Assembly (NCBI GenBank): GCA_028712845.1 | Contig: JAQTPO010000055.1 | Coordinates: 1 to 11,839 of the forward strand | Length of the DNA stretch: 11,839 nucleotides | Direction: 5' to 3' | DNA from: Dehalococcoidales bacterium | GTDB taxonomy: Bacteria > Chloroflexota > Dehalococcoidia > Dehalococcoidales > Fen-1064 | Notes under the pieces: generated by a model | Told to the model about the DNA's origin: nothing | The model's input: only the letters and a program-made list of their open reading frames with translations | Database searches by the model: none | Shown: piece by piece, positions 1 through 6,370 of the stretch | Position numbering within the stretch: position 1 is the stretch's first letter | Layout of the letters: every line of letters begins with the position of its first letter | Made by a program: the position numbers and the translations under genes

Positions 1-121
1 TGCCAATGGTATCGAGACACGGCTGTTGAATCTCATCCGTGCGGTCGATTAGCTCACCGTCGTAGTATAAGTTTCGCTTCATTTTAGATAGGCCTTTGAT
101 GTACTCTTGTTTGGTTCGCAT
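1..121 (-). CDS. HpaB / 4-hydroxybutyryl-CoA dehydratase family protein, N-terminal fragment
   Basis: This gene reads leftward and leaves the window after 40 codons. The ATG is at 121-119, with AAGGAG (complement of 127-132) five bases upstream. The peptide begins MRTKQEYIKGLSKMKRNLYY and continues with a DGELIDRTDEI stretch. This fits the N-terminus of the HpaB_N family: an (R/T)-x-EYI-x-(S/G)L motif, then a Y-x-x-G-E turn. The family contains FADH2-dependent 4-hydroxyphenylacetate 3-monooxygenases and the [4Fe-4S]/FAD 4-hydroxybutyryl-CoA dehydratases of anaerobes. The residues that separate them (iron-sulfur cysteines and histidine) lie outside the window, so the subfamily cannot be decided. 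It is divergent from the NTF2-like pair and may share regulation with it. The family call is based on pattern recognition of a short N-terminus. Confidence 0.7.
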   Translation of the reverse strand, partial: MRTKQEYIKGLSKMKRNLYYDGELIDRTDEIQQPCLDTIG

Positions 122-204
122 CTTCACTCCTTAATTTAATATTTTTGTCTCAAAAACGTTACGGGGGAGATACTAAGGCAGGTTATTACCATCCTCTAAA
201 TGTA

Positions 205-234
205 ATTCTACAACATTTACATCGTTGACGACAA
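205..234 (-). promoter_or_regulatory. Candidate promoter for the leftward HpaB-like gene
   Basis: On the minus strand a TTGTCG box (229-234) is followed after 18 nt by TAGAAT (205-210, five of six matches to the -10 consensus). This would start transcription near 198 and give a leader of about 75 nt before the ATG at 121. The -35 match is weak (four of six) and was found by eye only. Confidence 0.3.
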
Positions 235-306
235 TTCTGTTCAATCGGGTGTTACCGGAAGGCATATGTATGTCCCATCGTAGTATGGGCAAGACGAGAC
301 AATCAG

Positions 307-336
307 TGGACATATTAGAATATTAGATGGTAAAAT
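307..336 (+). promoter_or_regulatory. Candidate sigma70-type promoter for the NTF2-like pair
   Basis: TGGACA (307-312, five of six) is followed after 18 nt by TAAAAT (331-336, five of six). Transcription would begin near 343, leaving a leader of about 45 nt to the ATG at 388. It is the best rightward match in the divergent region. A TTGACG at 225-230 has no good -10 partner. Confidence 0.4.
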
Positions 337-387
337 GCTTGCCACAGGAGTCGTATGGGAAATAACTAACGGCAGAGGAGATTGAAG

Positions 388-1266
388 ATGGACGATAAAT
401 CACAGGAAATGAAACGGGAGATACTAAAAGGTTCTGTAAGCTCCGATTATGATACCCTGGACTCACGCCATCCGGAGATGTACCGTGACCCGGTTACAGA
501 AGGGACAAAAATAGCCGTAAAGTGGTTTGAAGCCTTCAGTCAGAGAAATCCTGAAGGCATGACAGAACTGATGCATTTCCCTTTTATTCATGCCGATGAA
601 AACACACTTACCACTATCAAAAGTAGTCAGGAGTTGTTAAATATCCCCCCTCCTTTTATGAATATGCGTTCTATCGACAAGAAGGACTATGATGCTCTGG
701 ATGAATTAAGGATACCGGTTTTCCGTCCTGCCGAAGTGGGAGTTTTTCTGAATTTTGACAGATACCACTCTAACGGGGAGAAATTCCTCCGTGGCGAAAC
801 TCTTCTTTGTGTCCGGAAAAATATAGAGGGGAAGTGGGGACTACAGGAAAGCTCGACAATTCTGAAACCGGCAAATCAGGCTGATGATATTGACACTGAG
901 ACAATTGAAGAATCACGTAGAATCCTTACCCTTTATATGTACAGCTATGGTATAAAAAACCAGGCATTATTAGATGCGGTCGGCTGGCCCCACGGTAAAA
1001 TGGATTATGAGCGGTTTGCGAAGTTATCAGGGTCCAGAATTGGCGGTTATGATAACACTATCGCCATAAAAATGGAAATGCCTCAACATTCGGCTAATAA
1101 AGCGCATTGCCTGACGACGTTCCTCAGACGTCAACTTAACGGCAGACCCATAACAATCAACCGCGGGATTTATGTCACCGCCAAACAAGAGGGAAAATGG
1201 CGCTGGTTCCTGGGTGGAGCTTATGCCAGGACCCACGATTACAGTAATGATACAGCATCCGAATAG
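388..1266 (+). CDS. Two-domain NTF2-like protein, paralogue 1 (function unknown)
   Basis: A 292-aa soluble protein without signal peptide or membrane segment. I chose ATG 388 over the in-frame TTG at 382 because GAGGAG (375-380) sits seven bases upstream and because the paralogue at 1313 begins with the same MDDK. Residues about 36-160 look like an NTF2/SnoaL-type cone: an amphipathic helix (GTKIAVKWFEAFSQRN), the strand HFPFIHADEN, and a closing EGKWGLQESST strand. Residues about 175-285 repeat the plan: helix ESRRILTLYMY, then strands ending in KQEGKWRWFLGGAYA. NTF2-like folds include ketosteroid isomerase, polyketide cyclases, dehydratases and epoxide hydrolases, so an isomerase or cyclase role is possible but unproven. 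A spacer of 46 nt separates it from its paralogue, which suggests one operon. The coding call is secure; the fold is my inference from helix and strand pattern. Confidence 0.75.
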   Translation: MDDKSQEMKREILKGSVSSDYDTLDSRHPEMYRDPVTEGTKIAVKWFEAFSQRNPEGMTELMHFPFIHADENTLTTIKSSQELLNIPPPFMNMRSIDKKDYDALDELRIPVFRPAEVGVFLNFDRYHSNGEKFLRGETLLCVRKNIEGKWGLQESSTILKPANQADDIDTETIEESRRILTLYMYSYGIKNQALLDAVGWPHGKMDYERFAKLSGSRIGGYDNTIAIKMEMPQHSANKAHCLTTFLRRQLNGRPITINRGIYVTAKQEGKWRWFLGGAYARTHDYSNDTASE

Positions 1267-1312
1267 GCTGAAAGTTCTTCTAAGCGCTAATCTATTTAAA
1301 AAGGAGATTGGG

Positions 1313-2191
1313 ATGGACGATAAAGAGCCAAAAATGAAATTAGATTTATACAGGGGAGCTACGGGTTACGATCCTAATACCCTGGACTACCGTCACCCCG
1401 AGATGTATCATGATTCGGTTGCGGAAGGAACAAAGGTAGCCATCCAATGGTTTGAAGCATTCAGCCAAAGAAATATAGAAGAAATGAAGGAATTGATGCG
1501 TTTTCCTTTCATTCATGCCGATGAGAATACTGCCATCAAAATTAATAAGAGTGAAGACCTGTTAAATAGCCCCACTCCCTTTATGAACGTGCGTGCTATT
1601 GCTAAGAAAGATTATGACGCCCTGGATGAATTGAGAATACCGGTCTTCCGACCTGCCGAAGTAGGTGCTTTCTTGAGCTTCGACAGGTATCATGCTGACG
1701 GTGAGAAATTTATCCGCGGTGAGGCTTTTCTCGTCATCCGAAAAAGCAAAGAAGGCAAGTGGCGATTACATGAAATATCCACAATACTGAAACCCACTAA
1801 TCAGGCAGACGCACTTGATACCGAAGCAATAGAGGAATCACGAAGAATCCTGACTCTGTATATGTACACCTATGAAACAAAAAATCAGGCATTATTGAAG
1901 CAGTTGGGTTGGCCATATGGAGATTGGGATTATGAGAAGTTTGGAAAGATAGCAGGGTCAAAGATCGGTGGTTATGACAACAGTATCGCAACCAAGATAG
2001 AGATTCCTCAGCATTCCACAACCAAGGCACATTGCCTGACAACGTTCCTCCGCCGCCAGCGCAGTGGAAGACCGATATCAATCGGTCGTGGAGTTTATAT
2101 TACCGCCAAGCAGGAAGGGAAATGGAGATGGTTTCTATCCGGCGCTTATGCCACAATTCACGATTACAGTAACGATATGAACTCGCCATAA
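1313..2191 (+). CDS. Two-domain NTF2-like protein, paralogue 2 (function unknown)
   Basis: A 292-aa tandem duplicate of the preceding gene, equal in length and alignable along its whole sequence. The reading frame is open upstream to 1172, but that stretch overlaps the end of the preceding gene. ATG 1313 is chosen because AAAGGAG (1300-1306) lies six bases before it and the N-terminus MDDKEPKMK matches its sister. The first half carries WFEAFSQRN, RFPFIHADEN, the conserved block KKDYDALDELRIPVFRPAEV and EGKWRLHEIST. The second carries ESRRILTLYMYTYETKNQAL, GSKIGGYDNS, KAHCLTTFLRRQ and QEGKWRWFLSGAYA. The blocks shared by both copies (DELRIPVFRPAEVG, the GGYDN turn, the AHCLTTFLRR cysteine and arginines) are candidates for functional surface or active site. 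The pair could form a heteromer, as NTF2-like proteins often dimerise. The gene ends 40 nt before a strong hairpin. Confidence 0.75.
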   Translation: MDDKEPKMKLDLYRGATGYDPNTLDYRHPEMYHDSVAEGTKVAIQWFEAFSQRNIEEMKELMRFPFIHADENTAIKINKSEDLLNSPTPFMNVRAIAKKDYDALDELRIPVFRPAEVGAFLSFDRYHADGEKFIRGEAFLVIRKSKEGKWRLHEISTILKPTNQADALDTEAIEESRRILTLYMYTYETKNQALLKQLGWPYGDWDYEKFGKIAGSKIGGYDNSIATKIEIPQHSTTKAHCLTTFLRRQRSGRPISIGRGVYITAKQEGKWRWFLSGAYATIHDYSNDMNSP

Positions 2192-2231
2192 GCTGCCCTA
2201 TTTCTTACCGTATGGGGTGTCTAAGAATAAA

Positions 2232-2270
2232 AATTAATCCCTCTTCCCGTGATGGGAAGAGGGATTAATT
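2232..2270. terminator. Bidirectional terminator hairpin between convergent genes
   Basis: A perfect 17-bp inverted repeat (AATTAATCCCTCTTCCC at 2232-2248, its complement at 2254-2270) encloses a 5-nt loop, GTGAT. It lies between the convergent stops at 2191 and 2297. On the minus strand the stem runs into a T-rich tract (AATTTTTATTCTT), a good intrinsic terminator for the crotonase gene. On the plus strand the tail (ATTAATTATAC) is less T-rich but still plausible. Confidence 0.85.
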
Positions 2271-2296
2271 ATACACTGTGATTCTGAGACAGAATA

Positions 2297-3121
2297 CTAA
2301 TCCTTAAACTGAGCGTCTCTGCCTTTTACCCAGGTCACATTATATTGTTTAGCGAACTCTTTGGCATCCCTGGTCATTTTGGTCATACTCCACCAATTGC
2401 AGGTAGCCTTGATTGCCGCCGCTTGCCCCATAATGTCTGCCGCCTGATTGATTGCCATCTTGGATGCCATCAAGCCCCATGTATCTATCATGGTTATCTT
2501 CTTCGCTATCTTTATGGTCTCTTCTTCAAGATGCTCTCTCGGCACAACTCTATTTACAATACCCAACCGCAACGCATCTTGAGCTCCGATTGGTTCTCCC
2601 AGCCAGACAAGCTCCTTTGCTTTCCGGGGTCCCAACTCTATGTAGTAAGCCGGGTATTCAATCGAACCACCTCCCCAGCTTCTGGTCGTCTTTTCCTGAA
2701 ACTTGGCATCGTCCGCCGCAATGATGAGGTCGCAGGATGCCGCCAGCATCCAGTTAGCCATAATGCACCACCCCTGCACCATAGCAATCGTCGGCTTCGG
2801 GATATTCCGCCAGTGGTCACGCGGGTAGGAGTAAGTTCCTGTCTCCATCTCCTTTAGAATACCCAACGGCGTTCTATCACGTGGATTCCTTTCCTCTTCG
2901 AGCTTAGCTTGTTTGCTCCCCATATCATGCCCCGAGCCAAAGCTCCGACCGGCTCCAGCTACAATGATTACCTTTACTTCTTTATCCTTCTCGGCTTCAG
3001 TGAAGGCATCATCGAGCTCGGCATAAACCTGCCGGCTGATAGCATTCAAAACATCAGGCCGATTAACGGTAATCTTGGCAATGGCATCTTTTTTCTCATA
3101 CAATACAAAATCGCGCTTCAT
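2297..3121 (-). CDS. Crotonase-fold (enoyl-CoA hydratase/isomerase family) protein with atypical active site
   Basis: A 274-aa cytoplasmic protein of usual crotonase length. The ATG at 3121 follows AAGGGG (complement of 3127-3132) at five bases; the ATG two bases further upstream is out of frame. Family marks: ITVNRPDVLNA (17-27), oxyanion-hole segment AGAGRSFGSGHDM (55-67), GW...LAASCDLIIA (117-135), and a C-terminal ALRLGIVNRVVP. Aligned by eye to rat mitochondrial enoyl-CoA hydratase, the Glu144 position is Met125, the Glu164 position is Thr145, and the second oxyanion glycine is Ala122. The usual PGxGG segment is replaced by GGGSIEYPAYYIELG. Ordinary hydration is therefore unlikely. A hydrolase, isomerase, decarboxylase or ring-cleaving CoA reaction using other residues is more probable. 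It is transcribed divergently from the flavoprotein operon, from an overlapping promoter region, so the two are probably coregulated. Confidence 0.88.
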   Translation of the reverse strand: MKRDFVLYEKKDAIAKITVNRPDVLNAISRQVYAELDDAFTEAEKDKEVKVIIVAGAGRSFGSGHDMGSKQAKLEEERNPRDRTPLGILKEMETGTYSYPRDHWRNIPKPTIAMVQGWCIMANWMLAASCDLIIAADDAKFQEKTTRSWGGGSIEYPAYYIELGPRKAKELVWLGEPIGAQDALRLGIVNRVVPREHLEEETIKIAKKITMIDTWGLMASKMAINQAADIMGQAAAIKATCNWWSMTKMTRDAKEFAKQYNVTWVKGRDAQFKD

Positions 3122-3195
3122 TCATACCCCTTTTCATTAATAATATTTCCACACACTATACGCCCAAATGCAGAGCCGTCGGATTGTTTCTGGTG

Positions 3196-3224
3196 TTGCA
3201 AGGACGATTATAGTTGCCTATAAT
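3196..3224 (+). promoter_or_regulatory. Candidate promoter for the FAD oxidoreductase operon
   Basis: TTGCAA (3196-3201) and a perfect TATAAT (3219-3224) are separated by 17 nt. Transcription would start near 3231 and leave a leader of about 194 nt, including the palindrome at 3266-3277. A second, weaker possibility lies closer to the gene: TTGACG (3361-3366), 16 nt, TAGCAT (3383-3388). Both were judged by eye. Confidence 0.5.
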
Positions 3225-3228
3225 GTAC

Positions 3229-3256
3229 ATTAAATCTTGGCATAGGTTGTTGTCAA
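3229..3256 (-). promoter_or_regulatory. Candidate promoter for the leftward crotonase gene
   Basis: On the minus strand a perfect TTGACA (complement of 3251-3256) is followed after 16 nt by TTTAAT (complement of 3229-3234, five of six). The start would be near 3222, with a leader of about 100 nt to ATG 3121. It abuts the rightward promoter; the two -10 boxes are only 4 nt apart, so one polymerase would exclude the other. Confidence 0.5.
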
Positions 3257-3265
3257 TGTTTAGTT

Positions 3266-3277
3266 ATAACCGGTTAT
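3266..3277. promoter_or_regulatory. Palindromic candidate operator
   Basis: ATAACCGGTTAT is a perfect 12-bp palindrome, 10 nt upstream of the leftward -35 box and about 35 nt downstream of the rightward start. Its size and placement suit a dimeric transcription factor acting on both promoters. No regulator gene is in the window. The rest of the 303-nt gap holds only the two promoters, a short AAGCGCTT palindrome (3349-3356) and the leader repeat at 3391. Confidence 0.4.
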
Positions 3278-3390
3278 CATATTCGAGCTTTGAGGGAAAT
3301 ATTTCTGCGCTGTCCTGATAAAAAATGACAGATTATTGAGTAAAAGAAAAGCGCTTCACCTTGACGGCGAATAAATTGAAAATAGCATAG

Positions 3391-3424
3391 GCATTAGCAT
3401 ATGATTGTTTAAGGAGGATGACTT
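3391..3424 (+). repeat. 34-nt leader repeat, copy 1 (before FAD oxidoreductase A)
   Basis: The stretch begins GCATTAGCATATGATT and includes AAGGAGG (3411-3417), seven bases before ATG 3425. It aligns without gaps to the leaders of genes B (29 of 34 identical) and C (26 of 34). It is a relic of tandem duplication that includes the ribosome binding site. Confidence 0.75.
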
Positions 3425-4846
3425 ATGGAAATCGTTATCGAAGAAAAGAGAGAGACACCGGTATTTTACAATGCTGACGTTATCGTCGTCGGAGGTGGAC
3501 CGGCAGGCATCGGCGCCGCTCTAGCCGCCGCTCGCAACGGCGCTAAAACTATCCTCATCGAGCAATTCGGCGCCCTCGGCGGACAACAGTCACTAGGCAT
3601 GAGTTCATCATTCTCGCTTGTCGATACTGAAATACAGGGCGGGATTATTCTGGACATCATCGACCGTCTTCGAAAAAATGGAGCAATTCAAAGCGATAGT
3701 TCCGCAAAGAGCCGGAAGTTAGGCTTCTCATCCGTTGCTTTCGATATGGAGTTCTATAAATTCTTGCTCGATAACATGATGGCAGAAGCCGGCGTCAAGC
3801 TCTTATACCATACCTTCGGGGTCGGCGCTATCAAAGAAAGTAATACTCTTAAAGGTGTTCTCATCGAGTGTTTACAGGGTAGATTCGCTGTCCTGGGCAA
3901 AGTTATAATCGATACCACCGGTAGCGCTGATATCGCATGGAAATCTGGAGCGCCCTGCTTCGATGACGGTCACACAAAGGGACCAAAGAAGGGGCGGCAC
4001 ATGGGGTTAGGGTGCAGATATTATCTGAGCGGCGTCGATGCCGCCAAATATAAGAAATTTAGAGAAGCGAACCCCGACGAATGGACCGGCATGTATGTCG
4101 GAAGGAGCCTTATTGAGAAAGCGATAACCGAAGGGAAATATCACGGCTATCGTAAGACCATCGTTCTTCACGCCTATCGGTCAGGGATTGCTATGTTAGA
4201 AGGCATAAGTTATCCTCTGCCGATGGGCCACCATGGCTGGATGATTGAAGATGTAACTGCCGGGGAAATAGACATCCGGAAACAGATTTTTTCTGCATGG
4301 AAACTAATTAAAGATAATGTCCCCGGATTTGAGAATACGACGGTGGATAAGATGGCAGTAATGCCCATTCTCAGGGATACGCACCGGATAATAGGAGATT
4401 ATGTTTTGACAGAGAAAGATGTGGCAAATGGTGCGGCTTTTGATGATTCGATTGCCATCAGCAATATGGTACCGGATATTTATGGTCCTGATGGCGAACA
4501 TTATTACGAGCCTGCCAAAACACTGCCTCACGATATTCCCTACCGATGTTTGATATCTAAAGAAACAGAAAATCTCATGGGTGCCGGCGCTACCATTTCG
4601 GCGGATTTCACCAGCTGGGCGGCAGTCAGATATTGCGCCCCCAGTATGTGCACCGGTCAAGCGGCCGGCACTGCCGCCGCGCTGGCTGTCAAGGATAAAG
4701 TCAGCCTGAAGAAGCTTGATGTGAAAAAATTACAGTCCACCCTGCAAAAACAGGGAGCACGCACCAGCGTTAAAAATGTCCCGAAAGACGTCCTCGCGGA
4801 ATACAGGGAAAGTAGAAAAACATCTTTAACTATTGCCGGAGAATAA
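3425..4846 (+). CDS. FAD-dependent oxidoreductase A (PF12831-type)
   Basis: A 473-aa cytoplasmic flavoprotein. The ATG at 3425 has AAGGAGG seven bases upstream. FAD is held by an N-terminal Rossmann motif, VIVVGGGPAGIG (GGGPAG at 23-28), with the ribose-binding acid E46 ending the second strand and LGG at 51-53. The second FAD segment, VIIDTTGSAD, has DTTG at 163-166. Family-typical blocks follow: RDTHR (317-321) with GDYVLTEKD, FDDSIAISNM (339-348), and the C-terminal flavin closure CTGQAAGTAAALA (409-421). This order matches the FAD_oxidored family, whose members have varied substrates. A conserved GHHGW (268-272) is a candidate catalytic site. Together with B it forms a subgroup: residue 58 is Gly, APC-x-DDGH follows at 176-183, and the TQC motif of the other three is absent. 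It is first in the operon; the reaction is unknown. Confidence 0.92.
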   Translation: MEIVIEEKRETPVFYNADVIVVGGGPAGIGAALAAARNGAKTILIEQFGALGGQQSLGMSSSFSLVDTEIQGGIILDIIDRLRKNGAIQSDSSAKSRKLGFSSVAFDMEFYKFLLDNMMAEAGVKLLYHTFGVGAIKESNTLKGVLIECLQGRFAVLGKVIIDTTGSADIAWKSGAPCFDDGHTKGPKKGRHMGLGCRYYLSGVDAAKYKKFREANPDEWTGMYVGRSLIEKAITEGKYHGYRKTIVLHAYRSGIAMLEGISYPLPMGHHGWMIEDVTAGEIDIRKQIFSAWKLIKDNVPGFENTTVDKMAVMPILRDTHRIIGDYVLTEKDVANGAAFDDSIAISNMVPDIYGPDGEHYYEPAKTLPHDIPYRCLISKETENLMGAGATISADFTSWAAVRYCAPSMCTGQAAGTAAALAVKDKVSLKKLDVKKLQSTLQKQGARTSVKNVPKDVLAEYRESRKTSLTIAGE

Positions 4847-4863
4847 AATTCACAAGATTATAA

Positions 4864-4897
4864 GCATTAGCTTATGATTCTTGAAGGAGGCTTACTT
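4864..4897 (+). repeat. 34-nt leader repeat, copy 2 (before FAD oxidoreductase B)
   Basis: The stretch begins GCATTAGCTTATGATT and carries AAGGAGG at 4884-4890, seven bases before ATG 4898. It matches copy 1 at 29 of 34 positions. It fills most of the 51-nt gap between A and B. Confidence 0.75.
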
Positions 4898-6319
4898 ATG
4901 GCAAGCATTATCGAAGCAAAGAGAGAAACCCCTGTATTTTACAATGCTGACGTTATCGTCGTCGGGGGTGGGCCGGCAGGCATCGGCGCCGCTCTAGCTT
5001 CTGCCCGCAATGGCGCTAAAACAATCCTCATCGAGCAATTCGGCTCTTTGGGCGGTATGCAGACACAAAGTATGAGTTCAGCTTTCTCGCTTATTGACCC
5101 TGAATTACATGGCGGCATCATTCGGGACATTACTGACAGAATGCGAAAAGGCGGGGGAATTAAAAGCGATAGTTCGGCAAAAACTCGCCAGTTAGGTTTT
5201 ACACTGATGGCTCTCGATATGGAGTACTACAAGTACCTCCTCGATATAATGATGCAGGAATCCGGCGTTAAGCTCCTGTACCATACCTTCGGAGTCGGCG
5301 CCATCAAGGAAAAGAATACACTCAAAGGCGTTCTCATCGAGTGTTTGCAGGGCAGATTTGCGGTTATGGGAAAAGTCATCGTAGATACCACCGGTAATGC
5401 CGATATCGCCTGGAAATCCGGCGCGCCTTGCATGGACGATGGGCACCCCAGAGGACCCAAAAAAGGCCGGCATATGGGCTTCGGCGTCAGGTTTTATTTA
5501 AGCGGCGTAGATGCCGGCAAGTATAAGCAGCACAGAGAAGAACACCCTGACGAATGGGATGGGAAAGTTGGCGCCAGACGCATTATCGAGCAAGGAATAG
5601 CCGACGGGACTTATCATGGTTATCGCAGGACATTCATTCTGGAGGCATACAGGTCCGGAATAGGAATGGTGGAGGGCTTTAATTATCCATTGCCGGCGGG
5701 ACATCACGGCTGGATGATTGAAGATGTAACTGCCGGGGAAATAGACCTCAGGAAACAGGTATGGTCGGCATATAACCTGATCAAGAAGAACATCCCGGGT
5801 TTTGAGAATTCATCGGTGGAAAAGACAGCGGTTATCCCCATCTTTAGAGATACTCACAGAATTCTGGGTGAATATGTTTTGACAGAAGAAGATATGGGGC
5901 AGGGTAAAGCCTTCGATGACTCGATTGCCATCAGTAATATGGTTGCAGATGTTTATGGTCCCGATGGTGAACACGAATACGACCCCAGAAAAGCATTGCC
6001 ACACGATATTCCTTACCGCTGTTTGATATCTAAAGAGACCGAAAATCTTTTAGGCGCCGGCTCAACCATTTCTGCCGATTTCTATTCATGGGCAGCAGTA
6101 AGATACAGCACACCGAGTATTTGCACCGGCGAAGCCGCCGGTACCGCCGCTGCGCTGGCTGTAAAGAATAAAGTAACTCCAAAGAAGTTGGAGGTGAAAC
6201 AGCTGCAGGATACTCTTCTTAAACAGGGAGCTCGCACCAGCATCAAAAATGTCGCGAAATCCATCCTTGAAGAGTATAAGGCAAGCAGGAAGAATGCGCC
6301 TTTCCTATCCGGGGAATAA
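4898..6319 (+). CDS. FAD-dependent oxidoreductase B (PF12831-type)
   Basis: A 473-aa paralogue of A, alignable from end to end without evident gaps. An in-frame ATG exists at 4874, but ATG 4898 is chosen: AAGGAGG (4884-4890) lies seven bases before it, and the resulting N-terminus, MASIIEAKRETPVFYNADV, matches A. The Rossmann motif GGGPAG is at 23-28 with E46, and the LGGMQTQ loop has Ser58 where C, D and E have cysteine. DTTG, GHHGW (268-272), RDTHR (317-321), FDDSIAISNM and the C-terminal CTGEAAGTAAALA are all present. Its DNA is very close to A in patches: 63 of 65 bases over the FAD motif and an exact 39-base block after GHHGW. This indicates recent duplication or gene conversion. Same operon as A and C, with 51-nt gaps on both sides. 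Substrate unknown. Confidence 0.92.
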   Translation: MASIIEAKRETPVFYNADVIVVGGGPAGIGAALASARNGAKTILIEQFGSLGGMQTQSMSSAFSLIDPELHGGIIRDITDRMRKGGGIKSDSSAKTRQLGFTLMALDMEYYKYLLDIMMQESGVKLLYHTFGVGAIKEKNTLKGVLIECLQGRFAVMGKVIVDTTGNADIAWKSGAPCMDDGHPRGPKKGRHMGFGVRFYLSGVDAGKYKQHREEHPDEWDGKVGARRIIEQGIADGTYHGYRRTFILEAYRSGIGMVEGFNYPLPAGHHGWMIEDVTAGEIDLRKQVWSAYNLIKKNIPGFENSSVEKTAVIPIFRDTHRILGEYVLTEEDMGQGKAFDDSIAISNMVADVYGPDGEHEYDPRKALPHDIPYRCLISKETENLLGAGSTISADFYSWAAVRYSTPSICTGEAAGTAAALAVKNKVTPKKLEVKQLQDTLLKQGARTSIKNVAKSILEEYKASRKNAPFLSGE

Positions 6320-6336
6320 GATTGAAAGTATTGAAA

Positions 6337-6370
6337 ACATTAGTTTATTATTATTTAAGGAGGATTGATT
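6337..6370 (+). repeat. 34-nt leader repeat, copy 3 (before FAD oxidoreductase C)
   Basis: The stretch begins ACATTAGTTTATTATT and carries AAGGAGG at 6357-6363, seven bases before ATG 6371. It matches copy 1 at 26 of 34 positions. No such leader precedes D or E. Confidence 0.65.

Noticed and set aside
1172..1312. A 47-residue N-terminal extension of the second NTF2-like protein
   Set aside because: It overlaps the end of the preceding gene, lacks a ribosome binding site, and is absent from the paralogue; AAAGGAG before ATG 1313 decides the start.
2345..2857. A 170-codon plus-strand open frame inside the leftward crotonase gene
   Set aside because: It is antisense to a clear crotonase with family motifs, has no ribosome binding site and reads as compositionally odd protein; it is a shadow frame.
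3231..3424. The long leader of the flavoprotein operon as a riboswitch
   Set aside because: No known aptamer core or terminator/antiterminator pair was recognisable; only short palindromes are present.
4874..4897. An eight-residue N-terminal extension of flavoprotein B from ATG 4874
   Set aside because: It would translate the Shine-Dalgarno region itself, and alignment to A supports ATG 4898.
3391..6370. The regularly spaced repeats as a CRISPR or mobile-element signature
   Set aside because: Repeats are spaced by whole genes, not short spacers, and are explained by tandem gene duplication; no transposase, terminal repeats or cas genes are present.
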